A program made the translations under genes and the position numbers. The notes below the pieces were generated by a model that was not told the DNA's origin, made no database searches, and saw only the letters and a list, made by a program, of their open reading frames with translations. Below, piece after piece: positions 44,835-54,041 of a stretch of DNA of 64,000 bases. Source of the stretch: Sulfitobacter sp. JL08 (lineage in GTDB: Bacteria; Pseudomonadota; Alphaproteobacteria; Rhodobacterales; Rhodobacteraceae); assembly GCF_003352045.1 (NCBI RefSeq), contig NZ_CP025815.1, positions 3,162,001 to 3,226,000 of the forward strand. The letters run 5' to 3'. Numbering within the stretch: position 1 is the first letter of the stretch; the number at the start of each line of letters is the position of its first letter.

Positions 44835-45538
44835 ACTTTGCGAGGCGCAAAAAACGCAAGGAAGACGTTAAGCAGCGGGCATCACAGCCCAATAGCATGT
44901 ATTCTCAATGTCGTGCTGTTGGTTGCCCCAATCCGGCACGTGCGGGAACTTCAGACGGCCTTGGAAGACTTTACTGTCGAAAACACCATGATCACTACCA
45001 ACGTCATGGGTCACTGTTCAAACCAAGCTACAAGGCAAGCGAGCTAAACCCGTTCCGAAAAGTCGCTCTCAAGTGGCTTGAAGAAAACCGAGAAGATGCT
45101 TGGGTTCAAAATGCGGTCGCAGCGGTTAAGCAGTTGTATCAAACCGCTGGACCTCACGTGGAAGCATTCAGGTTGCGAGGGTTGAAGCCAAGGCAGCGCG
45201 CTTGGGCGCATTGGGCCAGATTAAGGACATCTGGGGTCGACCCCGTAAAGGTGGTGTCGGTTTGGTTGGCCGTCGAGATGGTGATCAAGTCAGACACGCA
45301 ACCGGATTGGCGGCCAGAATACAAAAGGGTGCAAGCCGCAAAGGTCGTCCACAGGATGGCGTCAGGAAGCCACAATAAATGGACCCAAGATCGCCTCGAT
45401 GGGAGCGGTTCATGGACACAGGAAATACACGTCTATCCGCACTCGCGTGGAAGGGTCTTGAGACACATTGGCGAAGACCTTGAGAAAGCGTGCGCACTTC
45501 TGGCCGAAAACTGTCTTGATAAAATGTTCGTGCGATAG
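44831..45538 (+). CDS. Hypothetical island protein with a Cys/His-rich segment
   Basis: 235 residues starting MNFARRKKRKEDVKQ; the start overlaps the previous stop by 4 nt (ATGA). An early segment, CRAVGCPNPARAGTSDGLGRLYCRKHHDHYQRHGS, has the Cys/His spacing of a small zinc-binding module. The rest is Trp- and basic-residue-rich without a family I recognise. Composition is more AT-rich than chromosomal neighbours. Probably cargo or a replication accessory of element A. Confidence 0.6.
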   Translation: MNFARRKKRKEDVKQRASQPNSMYSQCRAVGCPNPARAGTSDGLGRLYCRKHHDHYQRHGSLFKPSYKASELNPFRKVALKWLEENREDAWVQNAVAAVKQLYQTAGPHVEAFRLRGLKPRQRAWAHWARLRTSGVDPVKVVSVWLAVEMVIKSDTQPDWRPEYKRVQAAKVVHRMASGSHNKWTQDRLDGSGSWTQEIHVYPHSRGRVLRHIGEDLEKACALLAENCLDKMFVR

Positions 45539-45893
45539 TGTTTCGGCTACGCAGCATTTCTGAAATCCCTACCTACAGTGTAGCGTTCTCGACCAATTTC
45601 GCGAACTCCCTGAAACGCGCCTCACGTCCTCCACTGGTGCTCTACGAAATTCCTTCAGGGCAGAATGCCGCAACGGCCCTACTCAGGTGCACCTGAATTG
45701 CTCTGTGCGCTGGCAAACTGCGCTTCTCACTTCTCGACCAAGGTAAGGATAACTGGGAGGCTTGATACAATCGCTACAATGGTGCCGATTTTACACGTAG
45801 CCTGTCAAAACTTCCCCCCACAAGACTCCTACACAAGGATTGCACTACGAGATTTTTTATCTATATTAATCAATATGATAAATTGAAACAACT
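45539..45893. other. Gene-poor end of element A
   Basis: About 355 bp between the last element A gene and the att repeat. Stops occur in all frames and nothing resembles a gene; the last ~80 bp are very AT-rich. Confidence 0.5.
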
Positions 45894-45920
45894 AGAGTTC
45901 AATCCTCTCTCACAGCACCA
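45894..45920 (+). repeat. att repeat between elements A and B
   Basis: An exact 27-bp copy of the tRNA-Thr 3' end (43584-43610), including CCA. It closes element A (43611-45920, ~2.3 kb) and opens element B. Confidence 0.9.
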
Positions 45921-46351
45921 CTAAAACATACTAAGTAATTGTTTTAAAATTATTTTCCTAATTTAGTGTGAGCTTTATCCACCCTACTGTCCACCCTTAA
46001 GGTTTTCATTGGAGCGGTTTAAGTCGCCCCAAACGCTGAGAAATGTAAGAAGCAAAACCTCCATCACTTTTGCGGTCCCATTCATCCAATTCTGCAACGA
46101 GACGGTGATATGTTTGCCAGTGCATGAGCGTCGTCGCAAGGTAGCTCAACGAATGACCTTGAAAGACGCTCAACTACGAAACACCCGCCGACCGTTTCAA
46201 TGCATGCGTTGCGTCGACCCGTTGAAACCGCCGGACAAAACAGACACTCACCGCGGATGCTCAAATGACCGCTCATCGCGTTGGCGTTCAAGACCGCCAA
46301 CGTTTTGAATAGGTAAGGTTATCCAAATAAGTGAAAGACTGGCGAAAGCCT
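45921..46351. other. Gene-poor start of element B
   Basis: About 430 bp. On the minus strand a short stretch (about 46020-46190) reads as plausible protein (TTLMHWQTYHRLVAELDEWD), but it has no good start and is preceded by stops, so it may be a gene remnant. No complete gene is supported. Confidence 0.45.
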
Positions 46352-48388
46352 TCACCAAGTCATACGAAAGCCCGCAGTAAGACCAACACCTTGATTGTTC
46401 CCTAAATTTCCACTGATTTCGGTCCGGTAGGACCCTTCCGCAAAAAGGGCCATATTTTCGTCCCAGACAATGGAACCTCCAACACCCAGCTCGGCCCAGG
46501 TCGACTCATTTTTCGCGCTTAGGTTGGCTCCAGAGACGTTCACCGAACTTGTCCCAGAAAAATCGTGCAGGATGTTACCTATAACGTAAACTCTCTTGCG
46601 GTCCTGATCGGGTCCAGCAGTAGAGCTGCCTGTGCCAGAAGATGCTCCGTCGTATTCATACTCATAAGCCAGTCCAATCCGCCCAAGCAGACTTTCAGTC
46701 GAACCCAGATTTACGGTGTCCCCTGCGGTGTCTGTAAAACGACCCCCGTCCAAGTGGCCCCACGTCAACTGAGCCTGCGGAATCAGAGCGTTTTGTGAAC
46801 CCATTTTGATCCGGTGCCCGCCCTCGATACTCAACGCATAGGCCGTGGAACTGTGTCCGTTTACAAGTGAACCGCTTGTTGAAGACGAGATTTCGCTATC
46901 GATCCAGTTGATCTGAGCTTGCGCGTCCAAGTAGCTTCCTTGATCAGCATACCATGTCGCAGTTGCGCCAATCCCGTATCCTTCAGCATAAATATTGCCA
47001 CTACCCAGACCGTTCGCAGCCGTGGAATCAAGCTTGCCAAACTGGCCGGTTAGACCAAATACCCAATGACCATTTCCACCCTCAATGCTTTGGGTATCAA
47101 CACCGATTTGAACGCCCCAAATATTGCCATCATACGTGTTACCACTGGTGCTTTGCTGGGGCGCGATATCAAATTTGCGGCCATGGATGCGAAGCCAGGC
47201 CCCTTCTGCAGGGGACGTTGAATTACTACTATTAGCTTTGCCCAACGATTGGCGTTGGCTTACCCGTTGGTCCAAAGTTGGGATCGAAGAAAACCTGAGA
47301 AGAGCGTCGGGTGCCGCCTCGTAAACTGCGCCTGTTCCATTGGCCCCAATATTTGACAAAAACCATTGACTGCCCTGCAAATCCAGATTGTACCGGAATG
47401 CGCCGACGGAATATGCTCCGCCCGATAGAGTAAAGTCACCCAGTGCGGTTGTGCCCGCAACGTCGATGACCAATATGTCATTGCCAGTTTCGACCCCAGT
47501 CGAGGCATTTGTCAGAGTGACCGCCGTTGCAGCGCCGGTCACGTTCCCTCCGATAACAAGTGTATCAGACGTATCTGTAGCAAAATCGACATCAACAAAC
47601 AGTTGGCCACCACCGGCGTAGTCTGCGCTTACCCCTGAAATATCGCCCGCAGTTCCATCGTTCATAGAAACAATGCCGCTGTTGCTCAGATTGCCGGTTA
47701 AAGAAAAGCCCCCCGCGGCATTCAAGGTTGCATCGTTAATCAGGATTAAACCGTTGCCGGCGACTGAACTAGTAGAAAGTGTTGGGCCAAAGCTTAATGT
47801 CCCTCCGTCAAGGATTATGTTTTCCCAGTTTAGAACAATCGCGCCACTTATGCCTGCAGACACCCCCTGAAATGTGATGGTGTCCACAGGCCCGTCGCCA
47901 CCATCGAACCGAGTAACTCCCGAGATGTCAGCGCCTGCAGCAACATTTATGCTGTCCGAGGCTGACCCCATAAATAATTGTCCGACAATAGAGCTTCCGA
48001 TATTCAGCCAAGCCGTATCGTCACCAGATCCACCTTCCAATCGTGCCTGCAAATTTCCATCAAGTACGAATGTATCGTCACCGCCATTAAGTGCTATTCT
48101 CGCCGTGTTTGTGCTACCTGCCGAAATGGTAACGGTGTCATCACCGCCGCGCGCCCTCAGCTGAGACGAGGTGTTACCAGTGCACACGATGGTGTCGGGA
48201 CCGTTGGTCGCTGCGGGAGAACAAGCTGCTTTCGCTGAAGACGGGCTAAACGATACTACGAAAAGCGATACCAACAGCCTTGCACCACAATCAACACTAT
48301 TGTCGCGCAAAGTTCTTACCTTGCCTCTGGAACGTGAAATAACGCGGTTAAACAGCCTATTGTACACGCGCATTTTATAACTAGACAT
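46352..48388 (-). CDS. Autotransporter outer-membrane protein
   Basis: 678 residues. An extended signal region (~53 residues, LLVSLFVVSFSPSSAKA) precedes a passenger with repeated Gly-Asp-rich beta-helix rungs (RGGDDTVTIS, NGGDDTFVLDG, GGSGDDTAWLNIG). From about residue 400 (GAWLRIHGRKFDI onward) comes a C-terminal autotransporter barrel, ending in a terminal Trp (GFRMTW) for outer-membrane insertion. It would display or release the passenger on the surface (type V secretion). It is the main cargo of element B and is less GC-rich than chromosomal genes. Confidence 0.87.
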   Translation of the reverse strand: MSSYKMRVYNRLFNRVISRSRGKVRTLRDNSVDCGARLLVSLFVVSFSPSSAKAACSPAATNGPDTIVCTGNTSSQLRARGGDDTVTISAGSTNTARIALNGGDDTFVLDGNLQARLEGGSGDDTAWLNIGSSIVGQLFMGSASDSINVAAGADISGVTRFDGGDGPVDTITFQGVSAGISGAIVLNWENIILDGGTLSFGPTLSTSSVAGNGLILINDATLNAAGGFSLTGNLSNSGIVSMNDGTAGDISGVSADYAGGGQLFVDVDFATDTSDTLVIGGNVTGAATAVTLTNASTGVETGNDILVIDVAGTTALGDFTLSGGAYSVGAFRYNLDLQGSQWFLSNIGANGTGAVYEAAPDALLRFSSIPTLDQRVSQRQSLGKANSSNSTSPAEGAWLRIHGRKFDIAPQQSTSGNTYDGNIWGVQIGVDTQSIEGGNGHWVFGLTGQFGKLDSTAANGLGSGNIYAEGYGIGATATWYADQGSYLDAQAQINWIDSEISSSTSGSLVNGHSSTAYALSIEGGHRIKMGSQNALIPQAQLTWGHLDGGRFTDTAGDTVNLGSTESLLGRIGLAYEYEYDGASSGTGSSTAGPDQDRKRVYVIGNILHDFSGTSSVNVSGANLSAKNESTWAELGVGGSIVWDENMALFAEGSYRTEISGNLGNNQGVGLTAGFRMTW

Positions 48389-48590
48389 TTGCTACCCTGC
48401 CTTACCGTACCATCAAGTTGCGACCACTAGGCAGTAAACCAAAACAACAGCGAGAATTAGTCGAAAATTTGGCTAATTATGGATCTGGTCGGCAAGAGAA
48501 CGGATTTATATGTGTCATGGCTTTTGTGAAGAGGCTATCGCGCAAAGTTTTGACATCGCGCTAAATGAAGTTCTCGCGGTTCTAAGTTAA

Positions 48591-49764
48591 GGAATCTCTG
48601 AAGAACTTCCCCATTTTGGCTTGATTTGGTATGGTTTCTGCGGATGAGAGAGGAGCCCGCCGATGCCCAAACAGCCTGCCATTCCCGGCCTTGGTGATGC
48701 GGTGAAGAAGAAGGTGACGCGCCGCGAGAAGTTCCTGTCGGAGATGGATGCGGTGGTGCCTTGGGGTCGTCTGTTGGCGCTGATCGAGCCGCACTATCCG
48801 AAGGTTGGGTCAAAGGGTGGTCGGCCACCGATGCCACTGGAGACGATGCTGCGAGTGTATTTCCTTCAGAGCTGGTACGCGCTGAGCGATCCGATGGCCG
48901 AAGAGAGCCTGTATGACAGCGAGGCCATGCGCCGGTTTGCCGGTATCGAGCTTGGCGATGACCGCATCCCCGACGAAACAACGATCCTGAACTTCCGGCA
49001 CCTGCTGGAGAAGCATCAGCTGACCGAGAAGCTGTTTGCCGAGGTGAATGCCTATCTTGCCGACAAGGGCGTCACGCTGCGCTCTGGCACGTTGGTGGAT
49101 GCGACGATCATCGATGCGCCGTCCTCGACCAAGAATGAAGCCAAGGCCCGCGATCCCGAGATGTCATCCACCAAGAAGGGTAATGACTGGTACTTCGGCA
49201 TGAAGGCCCATGTTGGCGTCGATGCAGACAGCGGCATCGTCCACAGCCTGGAGACCACCACTGCCAAGACCCACGATAGCCAGGTCTGGGACGAACTGCT
49301 GCACGGCAACGAAACATCCGTCTGGGCGGACAAGGGCTACGTGCATTCCGAACGAGAGGCGGCCTTCACCAAGGATGCAGGCCGGTTCTGGGGCGTGATG
49401 CGCAAGGCACCCAAAGGTGGCGAACTGGATCCGCTCGACGTGCAGATCAACCGGATCATCGCAAAGGTCCGGGCCAAGGTTGAGCACCCGTTCCGGATCC
49501 TGAAGCGCCAGTTCGGCCACGTGAAGACGCGCTACCGTGGGCTGGCCAAGAACCGGGCGCATCTGTTCACGCTCTTCGCCCTCGGCAACCTGTTCATGAC
49601 CCGGAGAAAGCTGGCAGCATGAGGCAGAGTCTGCCCAAAAACGCCGAAACCGCCACTCAGGCGGCCGAAACAGCGGGAAAATCGCTGGAAATGGGACGTC
49701 TGACGCCCCAAACTACCTTCAAGCCGGCACGGCGGCGAAGCCGAAGGCGTTGATCAGACGTTCC
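48591..49764 (+). mobile_element. IS5-family insertion sequence
   Basis: 1174 bp. The ends are imperfect 16-bp inverted repeats: GGAATCTCTGAAGAAC on the left and, on the reverse strand of the right end, GGAACGTCTGATCAAC. A 4-bp TTAA duplication flanks it (48587-48590 and 49765-49768), as expected for IS5 insertion. One transposase gene fills it. Conserved ends and duplication indicate a recent insertion into element B. Confidence 0.92.
48663..49622 (+). CDS. IS5-family transposase
   Basis: 319 residues with an intact DDE triad: Asp in LVDATIIDAPSS, Asp in VWADKGYVHSE and Glu in KVEHPFRILKRQFGHVKTRYRGLAKN (the Y-(2)-R-(3)-E-(6)-K pattern). The N-terminal GGRPPMPLETMLRVYFLQSWY and SLYDSEAMRRFAGIEL blocks are typical of the IS5 group. 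The frame is intact, so the element may be active. Confidence 0.95.
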   Translation: MPKQPAIPGLGDAVKKKVTRREKFLSEMDAVVPWGRLLALIEPHYPKVGSKGGRPPMPLETMLRVYFLQSWYALSDPMAEESLYDSEAMRRFAGIELGDDRIPDETTILNFRHLLEKHQLTEKLFAEVNAYLADKGVTLRSGTLVDATIIDAPSSTKNEAKARDPEMSSTKKGNDWYFGMKAHVGVDADSGIVHSLETTTAKTHDSQVWDELLHGNETSVWADKGYVHSEREAAFTKDAGRFWGVMRKAPKGGELDPLDVQINRIIAKVRAKVEHPFRILKRQFGHVKTRYRGLAKNRAHLFTLFALGNLFMTRRKLAA

Positions 49765-49858
49765 TTAATAATGAACAATCTGTTTCTCAGAACGCGACAG
49801 AAACGAACGGTTTTGGTGGTATCCTAGAGGTGTAGTTGGTTGAGTTTGAGGTTTAGTA

Positions 49859-50023
49859 ATGAGTAAACAAGAGATTGTTTCGCGGTTGGTCGTCTTGATC
49901 TGGCAGCGATTTCGCGGGGTCCCAATCGAAGAAGTTGAACGGGCACTTTTAACCGAAGGCTGGGCAATCAGCGCGGTGCGCGAAGCAACAAGTGTCTACC
50001 TTTCGACCCGTCAGTTCATCTGA
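49859..50023 (+). CDS. Small hypothetical protein (54 residues)
   Basis: A short open frame from an ATG with GAGG about eight bases upstream encodes MSKQEIVSRLVVLIWQRFRG followed by VPIEEVERALLTEGWAIS. It reads as a sensible small helical protein with non-random codon use, and the next gene lies on the opposite strand. No homologue is known to me. It lies just right of the insertion sequence in element B. Confidence 0.45.
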   Translation: MSKQEIVSRLVVLIWQRFRGVPIEEVERALLTEGWAISAVREATSVYLSTRQFI

Positions 50024-50150
50024 CTTTTAATCGATGTCTGCTGAGGCGCTAACCGCCGTCCTGATGGCGCACCACCGTCTGCGTCGTGTATGCAGCTGCC
50101 CAAATGAACGTTTCGCGCATGAGCGCTTCCAAAAATTCGAAATGTTCAAC

Positions 50151-50414
50151 CTAACCGCGCCGTAGCCGCCTATCCCTTGCCGCGCGTTTTCGGCAACCTT
50201 CGCAGCAGTATTGCGCATCCGCCCGACGCCAGTGCGGTAGGTCATCAAAGCAGTATCGGCACTGCCAGTCACCGCGCTGCATACGCCGCATAATCGCTAT
50301 TGCGCGGGATTTCCTGTTCCCCGTGTTTCCAGTCCAAAGGTAGGGCTGAAAATTGGCTATCAGTCTGCCATCATATCTTTCAAACCAAAGCGTATCCGGG
50401 TCTGGACCTGGCAT
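50151..50414 (-). CDS. Small zinc-finger-like protein
   Basis: 87 residues. The C-terminal half has WQCRYCFDDLPHWRRADAQYCCEGCRKRAARDRR, a Cys-x2-Cys ... Cys-x3-Cys arrangement followed by basic residues, suggesting a nucleic-acid-binding zinc module. Such small proteins are common on mobile elements of this group. It lies ~100 bp downstream of the integrase pseudogene on the same strand. Confidence 0.6.
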   Translation of the reverse strand: MPGPDPDTLWFERYDGRLIANFQPYLWTGNTGNRKSRAIAIMRRMQRGDWQCRYCFDDLPHWRRADAQYCCEGCRKRAARDRRLRRG

Positions 50415-50511
50415 GTCGATGAATCCTCATTGTTGGTTAATCGGCACCCAAAAGCGGGTTAATAGTCGCAATCAAAAAGATTTTGAGTTTTTACTTCCCT
50501 TCGAATTGAAC

Positions 50512-51651
50512 TCAAAGAGTTCCTGCTAGCCGTAGCGCCTTATCGAACCTCGGCGACAATGGGTCAGCGTTACCAACGTTACCTCCCATATGCCCAAGGC
50601 AGGTTTCAGCTACGTCATGCGGCGTGTTGGTGGTTTCGGCGACCCAGTCGCGGAATTACGACCGAAAGCCGTGTGGGCGTTCGGCCATGCCACGCCGTTC
50701 CATGAAACGCGACATTGTGGCGTCAGAAATCACGCCCTTGCGGACGCTTGGGAACAGGTACCCGTCGCGCTGAAAGGCAGCGGCTTGATTAATCACGCCC
50801 AGCGCCTCTTGCGACAACGGTACCCGAAAATCGCTGGTGGCGTCCTTGCGGCCTTTCATCATCTCTGCGGGGATAGTCCAGATGTCGCCTTCGATCTGGT
50901 CAAGACGCATGAACCGCAATGGCCGTGAACGTACAGCAGTCAGAATGAGAAGGCGCAATGCCAGATGGGTTACGGAACCGTCAGTCAGGTTTTGATAAAA
51001 TTCCGGCACGTCCCGCCAGTGCAAGGCAGGTACGTTCTGCGTCTTGTGGCGCTGTTTGCCTAAAAGCGCCTTGGCCTTGTCGGTTGCTTGTAAGTCAACG
51101 TCCAAGCCCAGCGCCGCCGCGTGGCGCATGCATATGCTCAGACGGTTCATGGCCTTTTGCGCGGTATGGGCTTTTTCATGCCAGATGGGGGCCAGTGTGT
51201 CGCGAATATCGCGCTGGTCGATCTGCGACACAGGCATCTTACCTAGCTTCGGTAGTACATGTAGCTCGAGCGGGCTAAACCAACGCCCAGCCTCACCGTC
51301 ACCCTTCAGTTCCGCTTTGCGGCTTTCGAAAGCATCAAGCGCGACGTCTCTTAGAATATACATGTTATTTTCGGCTTCGCGCTGCTGGCGCTCACGTTCT
51401 TTGATGGCGTCCTTGCCTTCGCGCAGAACCGCGTGCCACTTGTCAGCCTCGTCCCGCGCGGCTTTCAATGAAACATCGGGAAAGCCGCCAAGCCCCATCT
51501 CGTGCCGCCGCCCGAAAATCGTATAGCGCAGAAACCATTGAGAGCCACCGTCCCGCCGCATGTGGAACCAAAGCCCGCCACCGTCCGAGTATTTGCCAGG
51601 AGGTTTGGCCTTCAGTTCTGCGTTTGTAAGCTTGTGTTTTGGTCAAGCCAT
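50512..51651 (-). pseudogene. P4-type tyrosine integrase of element B, with two nonsense codons
   Basis: Reading from ATG 51651 gives MA-stop-PKHKLTNAELKAKPPGKYSDGGG then a P4-type integrase body. The first stop (TGA) is codon 3 (51643-51645). A second stop (TAA, 50656-50658) interrupts the catalytic HGFRS-stop-FRDWVAETTNTP. After LGHM the reading no longer matches the family and no catalytic Tyr follows. A fragment of ~301 residues could start at 51561 but would lack the active-site tyrosine. It is oriented away from the 51.8-kb att copy, as is usual. The element can no longer move by itself. Confidence 0.85.
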
Positions 51652-51787
51652 TTTCTATCCACCCTGCTATCCACCTCTATATATGGTATATAGTGGGGCA
51701 CAATGGAATAGGGTGAAACGGTTATATTATTGTATTTAGGCATATTTTGTAAAATCACATGTCCCATGGGATACCAAGATATAGTAA
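51652..51787. other. Gap between integrase pseudogene and right att copy
   Basis: About 136 AT-rich bases (long A/T runs) with no gene; it would be the integrase promoter and att arm region. Confidence 0.4.
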
Positions 51788-51810
51788 TTCAATGCCCTCT
51801 CACAGCACCA
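51788..51810 (+). repeat. Outer att repeat of element B
   Basis: The 23 bases matching the tRNA-Thr 3' end from TTC to CCA, with two mismatches against 43588-43610 (positions in the T-loop side). It closes element B (45921-51810, ~5.9 kb). The divergence suggests this is the oldest junction. Confidence 0.8.
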
Positions 51811-51879
51811 TTACTTTTTTAACACCTACTTAAAGATAGTTTTCCCATTCCAATGGTATCGACCTACCCGGTTGTCCAC

Positions 51880-52077
51880 CTACCAATCTTTGATTGGCCG
51901 GTAGCAACGTTCGCCGAATTCAGCGGCCAGACGTCGGGTGTGGTAAATCAGGTCACTGCCCAAACCTGACAAACTCGTGCGCGGCAAATACCGCTTCCAC
52001 ACCCCATCAAAGAACCAATCCTTTGGAATGCACGGGTGAATTGTTGCGAGCTTGCCGTCAAGTTGTTGGGTAAACAC
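51880..52077 (-). CDS. Possible small protein (65 residues)
   Basis: A short frame encodes MFTQQLDGKLATIHPCIP then KDWFFDGVWKRYLPRTSLSG and ends PIKDW. It reads like protein but has no recognised family or clear ribosome site. It is divergent from the kinase-like gene, 19 bp away. It may be a remnant of a larger gene. Confidence 0.3.
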   Translation of the reverse strand: MFTQQLDGKLATIHPCIPKDWFFDGVWKRYLPRTSLSGLGSDLIYHTRRLAAEFGERCYRPIKDW

Positions 52078-52096
52078 TACGCGTTAGCTGCATAAT

Positions 52097-53797
52097 GTGT
52101 CAGATAGGGAAGTGCAGGTCGAGCTAATCAAACCAAAGATTGCAGGTGATGGAATGGAAATAGTGGCGCAAAGCAGCTCTCGCCCCGAAATTGGACGTGG
52201 CCGATCCGGCATAGTCTATTTGCAGGACGATGAGAGTGGCGGCAAGCTTGCCTGCAAGGTCTTTGACTCTCGGGGACTTACTAAAGCCGTTCAATGGTTC
52301 ACATTGGGTGCTCCAAATCCGTATGTGTGGAATGTTGATGCTGCTGAATGTGCAAAAATCCGCCGTAACATTCTCAAACTGCTGGTTCCGGTCTGGATGG
52401 ATGGCGATGTCGATGTTGCCGATGCCAGTGCCGTCGTCTTGAATAAAGAAGAAATGACATTTGAATTGCAAACCAGACTGGTGCGTGGTTGGGCCGCTCA
52501 TTTGCATCATCCATTAAGCGACGAATTCGACGACGAAGCGGAAAACCTGTGGCGGCGTATGATGCCGGCGCTTCGTGCGCATCTCCAAGATGCGGGATTT
52601 GACGGCCTGTTATGGCAGGCAGGCGCTGGTAATCCGGTGGCACTGAACAATTTTCTGTATGAACCGAACGATGAAGAAGCGGAAACGACCAATACAGAAA
52701 GCAGCGACGGACGCTGGGTCTGGATTGATCTTGAGTCCGGTGTGCCGGCCATTTTTCCGATCTCGCCAAAAGTACTGCTTAATTATTCTCTCGCGCATTG
52801 GTGGCGGCTTGGACGTCCAATGTTTGATGACGTCGAAATCACCCGCCTCAAAGACTATCTCAAAGCAAACGCTAAGGAACTTAAGCTATCGCTTGGTGTG
52901 AAGAATTATGAGTCCGTGGTTTCAGATGCGGAGCGTCTGGGAAAACATCAGGTCAAATGGAAATCAATCGGGCGGCTGCAATCATCCATTCAATACCGAG
53001 TGGCACGTGGCGATATCGACCAATCTCAGGCTGACTACTATTCCAAGCACCGGCTGCGATGGCTGTTCAGAGAGTGGGTTCGAGGCCTGCTATCGTCCCT
53101 GAAAGCTTTGAAGGGTGGGTTTCTTTCGGTTTGGAAACGACTGAAACGTCTCGACTTGAAAAGCCTTGTTCACGTTTGCTGGAAATTTCTGATTTCGCAG
53201 AAGTACCGAGAAGCTTTTGTCCACGGTTATCTCGACCGAAGCATTAACCAATGGACCAAACGGGGTCAGTTAACGAACGAGCATGCGAACATCCTTCGTG
53301 AACAAATCGGATCACCTAACTCCAGCGTGTACATAACGGATTTCGGCATACATATCGCGATCAAACCGGCTGTAAAAGCAACTCAATACTGGGTGCTACC
53401 GGCCTTGTTTGCGTTCGGATTGTTAGGTGGGAAAACCGTCGCAATTCTGATCCTTACCGGCGGTGCCATCGGGCGTTCCGCCTATACTCTCGGGCGTATG
53501 CTGCAATCAGCCGCCAATGGACATGAAAAACCTTGGATTGCTCTGGGTGTTGGTCTGTTGCCAGTGGTCGGTAACTTGGCCTACCCGGCTCAGATGATCT
53601 ATTCGGCCGGAGATAAAGATCAGAAACTGGCACGATTCATGATGGATGATGGTTTCGCCCGGATTGGACGGCATTTCCCAATTTGGGGAGGTCAAGATAC
53701 ATGGACAGAACACGCACTCAATCGCATCCCCCGAAACTTGAACAGATACTTGAGAAAGATGGGAAAACGCAGGGCTTTCCATAGAAAACCGGGTTGA
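52097..53797 (+). CDS. Membrane-anchored protein-kinase-like protein
   Basis: 566 residues; the GTG at 52097 is the apparent start. The N-terminal ~220 residues carry kinase-like motifs: a glycine-rich loop GRGRSGIVY (33-41), a lysine in LACKVFD (Lys54), an Asn in NPVALNNFLYEP (Asn183/184) and Asp210 in VWIDLESG, standing for the metal-binding Asp. No HRD motif is visible, so it is nearest to lipopolysaccharide-kinase or ABC1-like folds. Two hydrophobic stretches near the C-terminus (ALFAFGLLGGKTVAILILTG and WIALGVGLLPVVGNLAYPA) anchor it. It sits alone between the last att copy and tRNA-Pro, with lower GC than the core chromosome. Confidence 0.68.
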   Translation: MSDREVQVELIKPKIAGDGMEIVAQSSSRPEIGRGRSGIVYLQDDESGGKLACKVFDSRGLTKAVQWFTLGAPNPYVWNVDAAECAKIRRNILKLLVPVWMDGDVDVADASAVVLNKEEMTFELQTRLVRGWAAHLHHPLSDEFDDEAENLWRRMMPALRAHLQDAGFDGLLWQAGAGNPVALNNFLYEPNDEEAETTNTESSDGRWVWIDLESGVPAIFPISPKVLLNYSLAHWWRLGRPMFDDVEITRLKDYLKANAKELKLSLGVKNYESVVSDAERLGKHQVKWKSIGRLQSSIQYRVARGDIDQSQADYYSKHRLRWLFREWVRGLLSSLKALKGGFLSVWKRLKRLDLKSLVHVCWKFLISQKYREAFVHGYLDRSINQWTKRGQLTNEHANILREQIGSPNSSVYITDFGIHIAIKPAVKATQYWVLPALFAFGLLGGKTVAILILTGGAIGRSAYTLGRMLQSAANGHEKPWIALGVGLLPVVGNLAYPAQMIYSAGDKDQKLARFMMDDGFARIGRHFPIWGGQDTWTEHALNRIPRNLNRYLRKMGKRRAFHRKPG

Positions 53798-53908
53798 ACG
53801 ACACACGCCGGAAGAATGATCGTCACGAAGTCACGGCCGGTTGAGCATTAAAATGAAGCGATCCGTGGCGAACCCGTGAAATCCGATATTTTGCGAGGGT
53901 TTTCTTAC

Positions 53909-53985
53909 TGGTCGGGACGGTAAGATTCGAACTTACGACCCCCTGTACCCAAAACAGGTGCGCTACCAGGCTGCGCCACGCCCCG
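53909..53985 (-). tRNA. tRNA-Pro (UGG)
   Basis: 77 nt with CCA. On the minus strand the acceptor begins CGGGGCG, the anticodon stem CCTGT/ACAGG encloses TTTGGGT with anticodon TGG, and the T arm GTAAGTTCGAATCTTAC is intact. The 3' end faces the island, but I find no second copy of it, so it is not shown to be an integration site. Confidence 0.95.
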
Positions 53986-54041
53986 AACCAGAGCCTCTCC
54001 TTAGACTGGCCTGCCGGATTTGAAAAGCCCCATTGATCGAA

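Noticed and set aside
46009-46308. 99-codon plus-strand frame at the start of element B
   Set aside because: No family, no ribosome site, and the opposite strand looks like a broken gene; treated as a gene-poor stretch.
46352-48388. GGxGDD-type repeats as RTX calcium-binding repeats
   Set aside because: The repeats are irregular and the C-terminus is a clear autotransporter barrel ending in Trp, not a type I secretion signal.
43611-53908. CRISPR array or complete restriction, toxin-antitoxin or other known defence system in the island
   Set aside because: No regularly spaced repeats and no recognisable methylase, nuclease or toxin-antitoxin pair were seen.
53909-53985. tRNA-Pro as a second integration site for the kinase-like gene
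   Set aside because: I could not find a second copy of the tRNA-Pro 3' end on the island side, so there is no att evidence.
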